DNA of 33,852 bases, taken from QQUD01 sp039029915. GTDB lineage: Bacteria > Chloroflexota > Anaerolineae > Promineifilales > Promineifilaceae. The translations under genes were made by a program, and so were the position numbers. Positions 17,269 to 24,673 of the stretch are shown here, in pieces; positions within the stretch are counted from its first letter, which is position 1, and every line of letters begins with the position of its first letter. Under the pieces are notes generated by a model that ran no database searches, was not told where the DNA came from, and saw only the letters and a list, made by a program, of their open reading frames with translations. The stretch is taken from NCBI GenBank assembly GCA_039029915.1, contig JBCCFD010000028.1:1-33852 (forward strand), in the 5' to 3' direction.

Positions 17269-17880
17269 TTACTCACCCTCGACAGTGATCAAAGTTTCAA
17301 TCTGAGCGTACTTTGCGGGACCAATACCGGAAACAAGCATAATCTCGTCAATTGACAGGAACAGGCCATTCGCGTCACGAAACTCAACAATCTTTTGGGC
17401 AGTCGATGGCCCAATGCCCGGCAGTTCATCTAGCTCTTCAAGCGTGGCGTGATTAATATCAACGATTTGAGTGGATGATGGCTGGTCACTATCTAACGAT
17501 TGAGGTTCAGAAATCAGCGGTGGAACGGCCGTTTCTGTGAGCAGAGGAACGTACACTTGCATCCCATCTTGTAAGGGTTGAGCTAAATTAACGGCCGTTG
17601 TATTTGCTTCATCATCAAAGCCACCAGCTTCAGAAATCACATCTTGTAAAATGCTGTTGGGGGGTAGCTCATAGACAGCAGGCAATTTAACAGCTCCGTT
17701 GACAAATACACGAATAGGCCCCGGTGTTTCCGTTGGCAGCGCGGTGGGCACAGGTGGCGGTGGCTCTATAACGATTGGCGCAGGTAGTACGCGTTGATTT
17801 AAGGTTAATAAAACGGCAGACACAATGGCTCCACTGCAAAATATAAGCAAAAATTGCAAAACTTTTTCTCTATTTATCAT
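17269..17880 (-). CDS. comEA: ComEA-like DNA-binding competence protein, 203 aa
   Basis: Residues 1-30: an N-terminal signal anchor (FLLIFCSGAIVSAVLLTL). A Pro-rich spacer follows, then an SLBB domain (about 55-112: IRVFVNGAVKLPAVYELP, GGFDDEAN, VNLAQPLQDGMQVYVP). After a linker comes a tandem helix-hairpin-helix domain (about 138-203: VDINHATLEELDELPGIGPSTAQKIVEFR and LVSGIGPAKYAQI). This is the standard ComEA layout; such proteins bind double-stranded DNA outside the membrane during natural transformation. No comEC is present here. The start is the ATG at 17880; the GT9 gene follows in the same operon. Confidence 0.9.
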   Translation of the reverse strand: MINREKVLQFLLIFCSGAIVSAVLLTLNQRVLPAPIVIEPPPPVPTALPTETPGPIRVFVNGAVKLPAVYELPPNSILQDVISEAGGFDDEANTTAVNLAQPLQDGMQVYVPLLTETAVPPLISEPQSLDSDQPSSTQIVDINHATLEELDELPGIGPSTAQKIVEFRDANGLFLSIDEIMLVSGIGPAKYAQIETLITVEGE

Positions 17881-18057
17881 CCCTCACTCCAAAACAAAAC
17901 TGGCTTACGCCCCAAGCGAAGATTGTAACACGAACAGATGCAATTGACCGAATGCCTCCAAAAATAATCATTTTATGATTTGCTCAAAATTTGGGGGGCC
18001 ATCAGCCTACATATGGTATTATTATCAAAATAAATCAGACAAAATTAGGAGAACCCT

Positions 18058-18420
18058 ATGGCAGAAACTGGTAAACAACCTCAGCGCCCTGCTAATCAGA
18101 AGCGCGTTAAAATTAATATCCCTAAAGACCTTGAGGCCGTCTATGCAAACGTTGCTATCTTAAGCAATACTGCCGCTGAAATCATTTTAGATTTTGGGCA
18201 AATTTTGCCTCATATGCCGACCGCCCCCGTTAAGGCTCGCATCATTATGTCCCCGATTCACGCCAAAATGCTACACGCTCGTCTCGGCCAGCAAATTGCT
18301 AGCTACGAACAGCAAAATGGGGAAATTAAGCTTCCCCAATCATTAGATCTTGCCAGTCAATTTTTCAAAATTGATCCACCAGGGTCTGACAAGAAGGATG
18401 GCCCCGATGAAAATGCTTGA
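18058..18420 (+). CDS. DUF3467 family protein, 120 aa
   Basis: The core YANVAILSNTAAEIILDFGQ, then LPHMPTAPVKARIIMSPIHAKMLHARLGQQIASYE, is the DUF3467 signature. The family is small, cytoplasmic and without a known biochemical role. The ribosome binding site AGGAG is 7 nt before the ATG. The C-terminus is charged and disordered (DPPGSDKKDGPDENA). The last codons overlap the start of the translin-family gene, which suggests co-translation and a shared function. Confidence 0.85.
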   Translation: MAETGKQPQRPANQKRVKINIPKDLEAVYANVAILSNTAAEIILDFGQILPHMPTAPVKARIIMSPIHAKMLHARLGQQIASYEQQNGEIKLPQSLDLASQFFKIDPPGSDKKDGPDENA

Positions 18421-19045
18421 TCAAACGGCCGAGGCCATTCGCGCTCAGATGGAGCAAACGAACAGCGCCCGAGATGTAGCGTATCAACGCTCGCGAAAGC
18501 TTATTGCCGTCTGCGCCAAATCGATTCGGGCCATTCATCGTGAAGAGTGGGATACGGCCGTTTCTCTCATCGAAGATGCCACTAACGCAGGCAAAGAAAT
18601 GGTTCAAGACGTCGCTGACTATCCTAATCTCTATTATGCTGGCTACACGCAAGATGCACTCAAAGAGATGGTAGAAGCTCACCTCACCTACGCCCTCGTT
18701 CGCGACTTGCCCTTGCCAACTCCAGATGCGCTTGGTGTGGAGAATAGCACCTGGCTCAACGGACTGGCTGAAGCGGCCACCGAACTCCGCCGCCGCATTC
18801 TGGACATTATTCGGCATGGCTACAACAACGAAGCAGAACGACTGCTCGATCACATGGATCAAATCTATAGCACGCTTGTTACCATTGATTTTAGCGATGC
18901 GATTACCGGTGGGTTGCGACGCCGCACTGATACAGTTCGCGCTGTTCTTGAGAGAACGCGGGGTGATGTCACCACCAGCATCCGTCAAACAGAACTAGAA
19001 AAAGCTTTGAAAAAATTGGAATCTAAACTGGGTACGAATCAGTAA
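18407..19045 (+). CDS. Translin family protein (COG2178-like), 212 aa
   Basis: An all-helical protein. The layout fits the bacterial/archaeal translin-like family of predicted RNA- or ssDNA-binding proteins: RSRKLIAVCAKSIRAIHREEWDTA, then YYAGYTQDALKEMVEAHLTYAL, WLNGLAEAATELRRRILDIIRHG, and finally DAITGGLRRRTDTVRAVLERTRGDVT. Eukaryotic translin and TRAX form ring oligomers that bind nucleic acid, and TRAX is a nuclease; I cannot identify TRAX catalytic acidic residues with confidence. ATG 18407 is preferred (AAGGA 8 nt upstream); the frame is open back to 18350. It overlaps the DUF3467 gene by 14 bp. Prokaryotic annotations sometimes mislabel this family as haloacid dehalogenase. Confidence 0.75.
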   Translation: MKMLDQTAEAIRAQMEQTNSARDVAYQRSRKLIAVCAKSIRAIHREEWDTAVSLIEDATNAGKEMVQDVADYPNLYYAGYTQDALKEMVEAHLTYALVRDLPLPTPDALGVENSTWLNGLAEAATELRRRILDIIRHGYNNEAERLLDHMDQIYSTLVTIDFSDAITGGLRRRTDTVRAVLERTRGDVTTSIRQTELEKALKKLESKLGTNQ

Positions 19046-19136
19046 CTTTCTCGAAAAATCTGCGTAGATGATTTTAGCTAGTGCAACAGAAAACGCATTA
19101 GCTTACAATTATCTTAATCAGTAAAAGGAATCCACC

Positions 19137-19685
19137 ATGTACTGTCCAGTTTGCCCATCATCCCCACTTATTCCTAAAAAACTTGAGGAAAATCTCTCAG
19201 CTCAAACTTGTTTAAATTGTCAGGGCGACTGGATTAAGGCAGAGGATTATTGGGCCTGGCTTGAGGCACACGGTAATCCTTCTGAACAAATTGCATCAGA
19301 TGCACCACTGCCGATAGAAGCAGAGGCTAATGCGCGGCTTTGCCCAGAAGACGGCCGTTTTTTGCGCCGCTTCCAAATCTTCCCCAACGCCCCCTTTTAC
19401 CTAGAGCGCTGTTCAGCCTGCCTAGGGGTGTGGTTTGACGCCAATGAATGGCATGCGCTCAAACAGCGTGAGCTGCATGACGAAGTCCATTTGCTGTTTG
19501 GCAAGCTCTGGCAAGAAGCGCTGTTAGCACATGAATCACGGAACCGATTTGAAAAAATGTATTTAGAGCGTTACGGGGCTGAGGATTACGGCCGGGTACA
19601 AGAGATTCGGCTATGGCTCGATCAGCACCCCAAAGGGACCGCCCTACTTGCCTACCTCACCGATCGCGATCCTTACCGACGTTAG
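19137..19685 (+). CDS. Zf-TFIIB domain protein, 182 aa
   Basis: Two zinc-ribbon modules of the zf-TFIIB type. The first is CPVCPSS...CLNCQGDWI (residues 3-32). The second is LCPEDGRFL...ERCSACLGVWFDANEW (about 67-102), the canonical pattern with C-x-G-x-W-x-D/E. The C-terminal 80 residues are helical and unassigned. It is probably a small cytoplasmic zinc-binding protein; such proteins have no firmly established role. AAGGAATCCACC before the ATG gives a usable ribosome binding site. The sequence lies 91 bp after the translin gene. Confidence 0.85.
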   Translation: MYCPVCPSSPLIPKKLEENLSAQTCLNCQGDWIKAEDYWAWLEAHGNPSEQIASDAPLPIEAEANARLCPEDGRFLRRFQIFPNAPFYLERCSACLGVWFDANEWHALKQRELHDEVHLLFGKLWQEALLAHESRNRFEKMYLERYGAEDYGRVQEIRLWLDQHPKGTALLAYLTDRDPYRR

Positions 19686-19751
19686 GTTTAAGGAGGATAT
19701 CGCACGATTTATGCTCGTTTGTCTTGTTTGTTAAGAAGGATAGATTTACTT

Positions 19752-20315
19752 GTGTTTAATCATCAAATTGACAGAGACCTAATCGCAAGGCTCCCTGAAG
19801 AAAACGATGTAAAAGAACTGCTCACTCTGTTTAAAGAAAACAGGGAATATCTAACTTATTGGAACGATTGGCCTAAACGTATCCAAACCGTGGACCACTG
19901 CAGCGACTATATCAACAAACACAGGCAGCTATTCGCGAAGGAAAAATCGATACCGGCCTTAATGGTGCATAAAGGCAAAATTGCTGGGCTTAGCGCTTTA
20001 GACATTCAGGAACGATGCGTCGTTAAAAAGGGGGAACTGAGCTACTGGATTGGGGAATCGTTTCAAGGCAATGGCATTGTCACCAAAACCTGTCAGCAGC
20101 TTATCGCTTACGCTTTTAATCATCTAGGGCTAAATCGTATCGTGATTAGATTTAAACATATTGATGCTGACCACGAAAATGAAGGCAGTCGGCGTGTGGC
20201 TGAGCGGCTAGGGTTTATTCAGGAAGGCGTGCAAAGGCAAGGCGGTGTCGCCAGAGGGCAGTTTATGGACATGATTGTTTATTCATTGCTTCGTGAGGAG
20301 TGGCAAAGATTTTAA
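19752..20315 (+). CDS. GNAT N-acetyltransferase, RimJ/RimL type, 187 aa
   Basis: An acetyl-CoA dependent N-acetyltransferase resembling ribosomal-protein-Ser/Ala acetyltransferases. Marks are LIARLPEENDVKELLTLFKENREYLTYWNDWP, GELSYWIGESFQGNGIVTKTCQQLIAYAFNHLGLNRIVIRF (acetyl-CoA loop QGNGI) and NEGSRRVAERLGFIQEGVQR. The open frame reaches a TTG at 19719, but the GTG at 19752 places the start where family members begin (MFNHQIDRDLIARL). AAGGA lies 11 nt upstream. A strong AGGAGG at 19691-19696 sits further away, so the true start remains unsettled. Confidence 0.82.
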   Translation: MFNHQIDRDLIARLPEENDVKELLTLFKENREYLTYWNDWPKRIQTVDHCSDYINKHRQLFAKEKSIPALMVHKGKIAGLSALDIQERCVVKKGELSYWIGESFQGNGIVTKTCQQLIAYAFNHLGLNRIVIRFKHIDADHENEGSRRVAERLGFIQEGVQRQGGVARGQFMDMIVYSLLREEWQRF

Positions 20316-20340
20316 TCACCTCCACAATATCGTAAACGGT

Positions 20341-20455
20341 TAAGTGTTCCGAAGTTTCTAAATTGAAAAATGTGTTAGATAAAAGCTTCGGAACCTCGAG
20401 GAAACGAAGAGTATAGTCGCCGTTTTATTCTAAGCAGGAACTTCGTTTCACATAA
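20341..20455 (+). repeat. 115-bp double-hairpin repeat, copy 2
   Basis: It begins TAAGTGTTCCGAAG and ends CTTCGTTTCACATAA. The two inverted pairs are GTTCCGAAG (20345-20353) with CTTCGGAAC (20386-20394), and GAAACGAAG (20401-20409) with CTTCGTTTC (20441-20449). It is very similar to copy 3 at 31487-31601, including TGTTAGATAAAAGCTTCGGAAC. It fills the gap between the acetyltransferase and the VOC gene. Confidence 0.85.
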
Positions 20456-20475
20456 TAAAAGGGAAAGAGAGCAAC

Positions 20476-20844
20476 ATGTCAAATTTCACAGTTGGATTAA
20501 TTAAAATTCCGGTTACAAACTTTGAAGCCGCAACACATTACTATCGTGAAGTTATCGGATTGGAAGAAGAGTTTGCGGTAGAAGCTTATGGTTGGGCGCA
20601 ATACAAAACCTCAAACTTGCCCCTTTGCTTATACGTCGTCGGCAAAGGCGGCGGTGATGGCAAGCCAGGTGAAGAGGTCGGTTTTCACCTCAAAGTTGAT
20701 GATCTTGACTGGATGTACAGTGAGATAAGTGCCCGAGGCGGTCTATTTGCTTCGGAGATCGTGGCAAGTGCTGATGGTGGCAAATTTGTTGTCCTTCGCG
20801 ATCCAGATGGGAATACCTTTAAAGTGACTCAGACCGTGCAATAA
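20476..20844 (+). CDS. VOC family (glyoxalase/dioxygenase fold) protein, 122 aa
   Basis: A single VOC domain: IKIPVTNFEAATHYYREVIGLE at the start, a central GFHLKVDDLDWMYSEISARGG, and a C-terminal VVLRDPDGNTFKVTQ. The family includes glyoxalase I, extradiol dioxygenases and antibiotic-binding proteins. The substrate cannot be assigned, and with no clear HxE metal triad a binding role is possible. GGGAAAGAGAGCAAC precedes the ATG. The 115-bp repeat lies just upstream and may carry or interrupt its promoter. Confidence 0.88.
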   Translation: MSNFTVGLIKIPVTNFEAATHYYREVIGLEEEFAVEAYGWAQYKTSNLPLCLYVVGKGGGDGKPGEEVGFHLKVDDLDWMYSEISARGGLFASEIVASADGGKFVVLRDPDGNTFKVTQTVQ

Positions 20845-20848
20845 TATC

Positions 20849-20950
20849 GATACATCACCTGAAAGCTGGAGTCGTGTGGTTGGCGGCTCTGGTCAGCGAC
20901 ACGAAATTAAATTCGATGGCTATGAGCTAACTGATAAAGGGTTTGTTTAG
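20849..20950 (+). pseudogene. Possible C-terminal gene remnant
   Basis: A frame without a start codon encodes DTSPESWSRVVGGSGQR followed by HEIKFDGYELTDKGFV and a stop at 20948-20950. The composition looks like real protein (alternating charged and hydrophobic residues, no repeats), and no start lies upstream because the frame runs into the VOC gene. It may be the tail of a decayed gene between the VOC and NTF2-like genes. I do not recognise the family, and chance coding is possible. Confidence 0.3.
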
Positions 20951-20960
20951 GAGGAAGAAT

Positions 20961-21335
20961 ATGGTTTCAACTGAAGTATGTGAGTCGTTATTCACCGCTT
21001 TATCTGCCGGTGATTTTGAAACCGTTCGATACCTTTGTTCCCCAGAGCTACACGCCAGCCAAAACAATGGGCCCGCGATGAATTTGGAAACACTACTAGA
21101 CTTTACGGCAGCGGTGCTCGGTGTCGTTGAACATTTTCGCTACGAAAATGCAATTAGGTCAGGCACCGAAAGCGGGTTCGTTGAAGAGCATCTTGTCCGC
21201 GGCACACTACCAGATGGCAGCGAGCTCAATTTAGCGGCCTGCGTTGTTGGGGAGATCCAAGATGGAAAGGTCACTTATCTGAGAGAGTATGTCGATTCCG
21301 CTCAAGCGATCGGTTTGATCAAAGCACTATCCTAG
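20961..21335 (+). CDS. SnoaL/NTF2-like protein, 124 aa
   Basis: A small alpha+beta-barrel protein of the NTF2/SnoaL-like superfamily: VCESLFTALSAGDFETVRYLCSPELHAS at the start and GEIQDGKVTYLREYVDSAQAIGLIKAL at the end. Such proteins are cyclases, isomerases or ligand-binding proteins; no specific activity can be given. AGGAGG (20949-20954) is 6 nt before the ATG, which rules out the start 6 codons upstream. No signal peptide. Confidence 0.82.
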   Translation: MVSTEVCESLFTALSAGDFETVRYLCSPELHASQNNGPAMNLETLLDFTAAVLGVVEHFRYENAIRSGTESGFVEEHLVRGTLPDGSELNLAACVVGEIQDGKVTYLREYVDSAQAIGLIKALS

Positions 21336-21409
21336 TCAACCCATAAAATCTTTAATCTAAAACGTTCATTCTTCCAATAATATTCTTGGCTCCCAAGATG
21401 AGTATTATC

Positions 21410-21437
21410 TTGCTTCTCAAAAATCTGACGCTATACT
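21410..21437 (+). promoter_or_regulatory. Candidate promoter of znuA
   Basis: TATACT (21432-21437, 5/6 to the -10 consensus) is preceded by a 16-bp spacer and TTGCTT (21410-21415, weak -35). The expected start of transcription near 21444 puts the dyad at 21453-21469 just downstream, a good position for repression. Another dyad (CAAGAT-N7-ATCTTG, 21394-21412) overlaps the -35 side. Confidence 0.4.
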
Positions 21438-21452
21438 TATTACTAGATATAA

Positions 21453-21469
21453 ATGATACAAAATATCAT
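21453..21469. promoter_or_regulatory. Candidate Zur/Fur-type operator upstream of znuA
   Basis: A perfect dyad ATGATA-CAAAA-TATCAT. The same 6-5-6 layout with near-identical half-sites (TTGATA-TTAAA-TATCAA) is found at 25652-25668 before the COG0523 gene. A Fur-family regulator is encoded at 24674. The assignment is inferred from position and symmetry. Confidence 0.55.
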
Positions 21470-21477
21470 CAAGGAGA

Positions 21478-22866
21478 ATGAAGAACAAAATGATGAAAAA
21501 TCGTTTGAACTGGTACGTCCTACTCGTCGCGATGATGGTGATCGCATTGATCACCGCTGGCTGCTCGGCAGGTTCTGCAACTGAAGCCGAACCTGAGGTG
21601 GCTGACACATCTGCTTCTGCTGAAACAGATGAGCAAGAAGACGAGCACATGGACGAAGATGAGCACATGGACGAAGATGAGCACATGGACGAAGATGAGC
21701 ACATGGACGAAGACGGTGATGAGCATGATCATGAAGACGGTGATGACCACGATCACGAAGATGAGCATGAGCACGAAGATGGCGACGACCATGACCATGA
21801 AGATGGTGACGACCATGATGACCACGACCATGATGCTGAAGCAGAAATGGTCCCACTGCCAGAGCTAAGCGCTATTGAATTAGGTGGTGAGCCACTACGC
21901 GTGGTTGCAACCACCAGCATTATCGGTGATGTCGTCGCTCAGGTGGGCGGTGATGCGATAAACCTGACCGTTTTGATGGGGCCAGGGCAAGATCCACACG
22001 GATTTGAACCGGCAGCCCGTGATTTAACGGCCGTTGCTGACTCTAACATCATCTTCGTGAATGGTTGGAACTTGGAAGAAGGCCTAGAAGATGATCTAGA
22101 CAACATTGGTGAAGCCGTCCCAGTCGTCACGATTTCAGCCAACATCGACCCGATTGCCTTCGGCGAAGGTGGACATGACGACCATCATGATGAGCACGAA
22201 GAAGGTGATGATCATGACGACCATGATGACGAGCACGAAGAAGGTGACGATCATGACGACGAGCACGAAGAAGGTGACGATCATGACGACCATGCAGACG
22301 AACATGGCCACAATCACAGTGGTGCAGACCCACACGTTTGGTTCAGCATCCACAATGTTGAACAGTGGGTAGAGAATGTTGAGCATGTCCTAAGCGACTT
22401 AGACCCAGCCAACGCCGAGGTGTATGAGGCTAATGCCGCTGCTTATATTGCTGAATTAGAGGCTTTGGAAGATTACGCTGCAGAACAGTTAAGCCAAATC
22501 CCAGAATCAAATCGCTTTTTGGTAACCAATCATGATGCGTTTGGCTACTTCGCAGCCGAATATGATCTTGAAGTATTAGGGACTGTGATCCCCAGCCTTA
22601 GCACGCTAGCTGAGCCATCTGCAAGTGATTTAGCCGGATTGATTGAAGAGATGAATGAACATGCCATTTGCACCGTCTTTACAGAAACTACCGTCAGCGA
22701 TTCATTAGCACAAACGGTAGCTGGCGAGCTAACTGGCTGTGAAAATGTACAGGTTTTACCGCTCTATACCGGTGCGGTTGGCCCTGCAGGCAGTGGCGCA
22801 GATAGTTATATCGGAATGTTCCGCGCCAATGTTGATGCGATTGTTACTGGGTTGAGTGGAAACTAA
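21478..22866 (+). CDS. znuA: Zinc ABC transporter substrate-binding lipoprotein, 462 aa
   Basis: A cluster A-I metal-binding protein that captures Zn (possibly Mn) outside the membrane for the ZnuBC permease. A hydrophobic signal (residues 13-27) ends in ALITAGC, a lipobox with Cys29. Metal-site motifs are QDPHGFEP, ADPHVWFS, TNHDAFGYFA and FTETTVSD. There are two long His/Asp/Glu tracts. One (about 52-122) sits directly after the lipid anchor and starts with four perfect EHMDED repeats. The other (about 231-281) lies where ZnuA proteins have their His-rich loop. The start is ATG 21478, but its AAGGAG is only 1 nt away; ATG 21490 is an alternative. The protein is larger than usual (about 300-330 aa) because of the tracts. 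Confidence 0.92.
   Translation: MKNKMMKNRLNWYVLLVAMMVIALITAGCSAGSATEAEPEVADTSASAETDEQEDEHMDEDEHMDEDEHMDEDEHMDEDGDEHDHEDGDDHDHEDEHEHEDGDDHDHEDGDDHDDHDHDAEAEMVPLPELSAIELGGEPLRVVATTSIIGDVVAQVGGDAINLTVLMGPGQDPHGFEPAARDLTAVADSNIIFVNGWNLEEGLEDDLDNIGEAVPVVTISANIDPIAFGEGGHDDHHDEHEEGDDHDDHDDEHEEGDDHDDEHEEGDDHDDHADEHGHNHSGADPHVWFSIHNVEQWVENVEHVLSDLDPANAEVYEANAAAYIAELEALEDYAAEQLSQIPESNRFLVTNHDAFGYFAAEYDLEVLGTVIPSLSTLAEPSASDLAGLIEEMNEHAICTVFTETTVSDSLAQTVAGELTGCENVQVLPLYTGAVGPAGSGADSYIGMFRANVDAIVTGLSGN
21643..21714 (+). repeat. 18-bp tandem repeat, four copies, inside znuA
   Basis: The unit GAGCACATGGACGAAGAT (EHMDED) runs four times in a row, the last copy with one base change. It is followed to about 21840 by degenerate GATGACCAC/GATCACGAA units (GDDHDHED). 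Being in frame, changes in copy number would alter the number of metal ligands without a frameshift. Confidence 0.9.
22228..22287 (+). repeat. 30-bp tandem duplication inside znuA His-rich loop
   Basis: Two perfect consecutive copies of a 30-bp unit (22228-22257 and 22258-22287) encode DEHEEGDDHD twice. They lie in the second His/Asp/Glu tract and are surrounded by further degenerate copies. Confidence 0.85.
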
Positions 22867-22939
22867 CGAGAGGTTAGAATAGCTATCTTGTTATTCAAAT
22901 GTTCCTGATTACACACAATTGGGAGCTATTTTCAAACTT

Positions 22940-22985
22940 AAAAGAACTCAGGTTGCTCAAAATAAGCGATCTGAGTTCTTTTAGC
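22940..22985 (+). terminator. Hairpin/attenuator between znuA and znuC
   Basis: AAAAGAACTCAG (22940-22951) is perfectly complementary to CTGAGTTCTTTT (22971-22982), with a 19-nt loop and a T-run in and after the 3' arm. It lies in the 130-bp gap before znuC. It probably terminates part of the transcripts, so more binding protein than permease is made. Confidence 0.7.
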
Positions 22986-22996
22986 CGCCAGAGACC

Positions 22997-23827
22997 ATGA
23001 AGCAAAAATTAACTTATCAAGGTACCCCGCACAAACCAAACGCCCCCACTTTAGACCTACAAACTGTGTCGGTCGCTTACGCCTCCAACAATCAAAGGAT
23101 GGCCAAGCGAGACACGACCGTTTATGCACTGGAAAATGTTACTTTTCAGGCTCAACCGGGCGAGCAAATCGCCATTATTGGTCCTAATGGTGCCGGGAAA
23201 AGCACCTTGTTAAAAGTTGCGGCTGGATTGCTCAAGCCTGATAGCGGTTCAATCAAAATGTTTGGCTACACCCCAGACAGCCATATCTGCATCGCTTATG
23301 TGCCACAACGGAGTGAAATCGATTGGCAGTTTCCAGTAACGGTTGCCGATGTGGTCATGATGGGACGGACTCGCCAGATTGGTCTCTTTAAGCGGCCTGG
23401 TAAGCGGGATCGTGAGATTGTGCAGGACAGCCTTGAGCGCGTGCAAATGACTCACCTCGCTAACCAGCAAATTGGTGAACTTTCCGGTGGGCAACAGCAG
23501 CGTGTCTTTATTGCTCGAGCACTGGCACTAGAGGCCAATCTACTGCTTATGGATGAACCTTTGGCCGGTCTAGATTTGCCAAGTCAAGAGGCGACGCTCG
23601 ATATTCTACAAAGTTTACGTCAGGATGAAGTGACGGTTTTACTAGCGACGCACGATTTGGGCTTAGCGGCTGAACGATTTGATCGCATTATGTTGCTACA
23701 TAAGCATATTGTGGCTTGCGGGCCAGCAGCGGCCGTTTTGACCACAGCTAATCTGACGGCAGCTTATGGGGGCTATGTCCCCGCTTATAATAATGGCACT
23801 CCTCAAGAGATAGCTACAGGAGTGTAA
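22997..23827 (+). CDS. znuC: Zinc/metal ABC transporter ATPase, 276 aa
   Basis: The ATPase of the metal import system. Walker A is IGPNGAGKST, the signature LSGGQQQR, Walker B LLLMDEP, D-loop AGLD and switch His in LLATHDL. Q-loop YVPQRSEIDWQFPVTVADVVMMGR is typical of the Zn/Mn transporter ATPases. An N-terminal extension of about 16 residues (KQKLTYQGTPHKPNAP) precedes the usual start LDLQTVSVAYA, so a downstream start is possible, although no better ribosome binding site is visible. The stop is 2 nt from znuB. Confidence 0.92.
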   Translation: MKQKLTYQGTPHKPNAPTLDLQTVSVAYASNNQRMAKRDTTVYALENVTFQAQPGEQIAIIGPNGAGKSTLLKVAAGLLKPDSGSIKMFGYTPDSHICIAYVPQRSEIDWQFPVTVADVVMMGRTRQIGLFKRPGKRDREIVQDSLERVQMTHLANQQIGELSGGQQQRVFIARALALEANLLLMDEPLAGLDLPSQEATLDILQSLRQDEVTVLLATHDLGLAAERFDRIMLLHKHIVACGPAAAVLTTANLTAAYGGYVPAYNNGTPQEIATGV

Positions 23828-23829
23828 CG

Positions 23830-24663
23830 ATGATTGATTGGTTTCTTGACCCTTTAGAGTTTAACTTTATCGTCCGAGCCCTCATCGCTGCTGTATTAGT
23901 CGGCACAATCTGCCCCATTTTAGGCACCTATGTCATTTTGCGAGGCATGGCCTTTTTTGGTGATGCCCTATCGCACACTATTTTACCTGGCGTCGTTATC
24001 GCTTTTTTATTGGATTGGCCACTGGCAGTGGGTGCATTGATTGTAGGGGTTCTGACGGCTTTAGGGATTGGATTTTTAACTGAAAACGGCGCCTTAAAAG
24101 AAGACACCGCCATCGGTATCATTTTTGTGGGGATGTTTGCCTTGGGCATTGCCTTACTATCTGGCTCAGGCAACTACACCATCGATTTGGCCCACTTCCT
24201 ATTTGGCAATTTGTTGGGGGTATCAGCCACTGACTTATGGGTAATCTTGGGATTAGGAACGGCCGTATTGCTCACCGTCTACCTTTTTTACAAAGAGTTT
24301 TTGCTCATATCGTTCGACCCCATATTGGCGGCAACCCTGCGACTACCGGCTTCATTCTTTCGCTACCTGTTGCTTGTTTTAATTGCCGTCACCATCGTTA
24401 CCTCACTACAAGTCGTAGGGATTACATTGGCGCTGGCTATGTTTATTACGCCAGCCGCAACGGCTTCGCTGCTGACTCGCCGCCTCCCCCCTATGATGGC
24501 TATTTCCGCTGGCATCGGCGCCTTTTCCGGTATTGCTGGGCTTTATCTCTCCTTTTATATGAATATCGCTTCAGGAGCAGCCATTGTTCTTGTAGCTACA
24601 CTACTTTTTTTGATTACATTTACCTTTGCCCCCGGTCGAGTCCGTGTTTGGCAATCCGCTTAA
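23830..24663 (+). CDS. znuB: Zinc/metal ABC transporter permease, 277 aa
   Basis: An ABC-3 family permease. About eight hydrophobic segments carry the family marks FIVRALIAAVLVGTICPILGTYVILRGMAFFGDALSHTILPGV, DTAIGIIFVGMFALGIALLS and ALAMFITPAATASLLTRRLPPMM. Together with ZnuA and ZnuC it forms a high-affinity zinc (or manganese) importer. It follows znuC by 2 nt and is followed 10 nt later by the Fur-family gene, all in one transcription unit. It contains an AACGGCCGTA variant of the dispersed motif. Confidence 0.93.
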   Translation: MIDWFLDPLEFNFIVRALIAAVLVGTICPILGTYVILRGMAFFGDALSHTILPGVVIAFLLDWPLAVGALIVGVLTALGIGFLTENGALKEDTAIGIIFVGMFALGIALLSGSGNYTIDLAHFLFGNLLGVSATDLWVILGLGTAVLLTVYLFYKEFLLISFDPILAATLRLPASFFRYLLLVLIAVTIVTSLQVVGITLALAMFITPAATASLLTRRLPPMMAISAGIGAFSGIAGLYLSFYMNIASGAAIVLVATLLFLITFTFAPGRVRVWQSA

Positions 24664-24673
24664 TGGAGGTGGT

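Noticed and set aside
18365..18988. A 207-aa open frame on the minus strand.
   Set aside because: It is antisense to the well-supported translin-family gene and does not look like a known protein.
19711..19734. A tiny frame MLVCLVC after a strong AGGAGG, as a leader peptide for the acetyltransferase.
   Set aside because: AGGAGG is 14 nt from the ATG, too far for a good start, and no attenuator structure follows.
21520..21856. Long open frames on the minus strand, 101-103 aa, opposite znuA (also at 22127-22386).
   Set aside because: They are the reverse reading of the Asp/His/Glu repeats, have extreme composition and no ribosome binding site. They are shadows of znuA.
21643..22290. Regular short repeats that could suggest a CRISPR array.
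   Set aside because: Units of 18 and 30 bp are directly tandem without spacers and in frame with znuA, so they are protein repeats.
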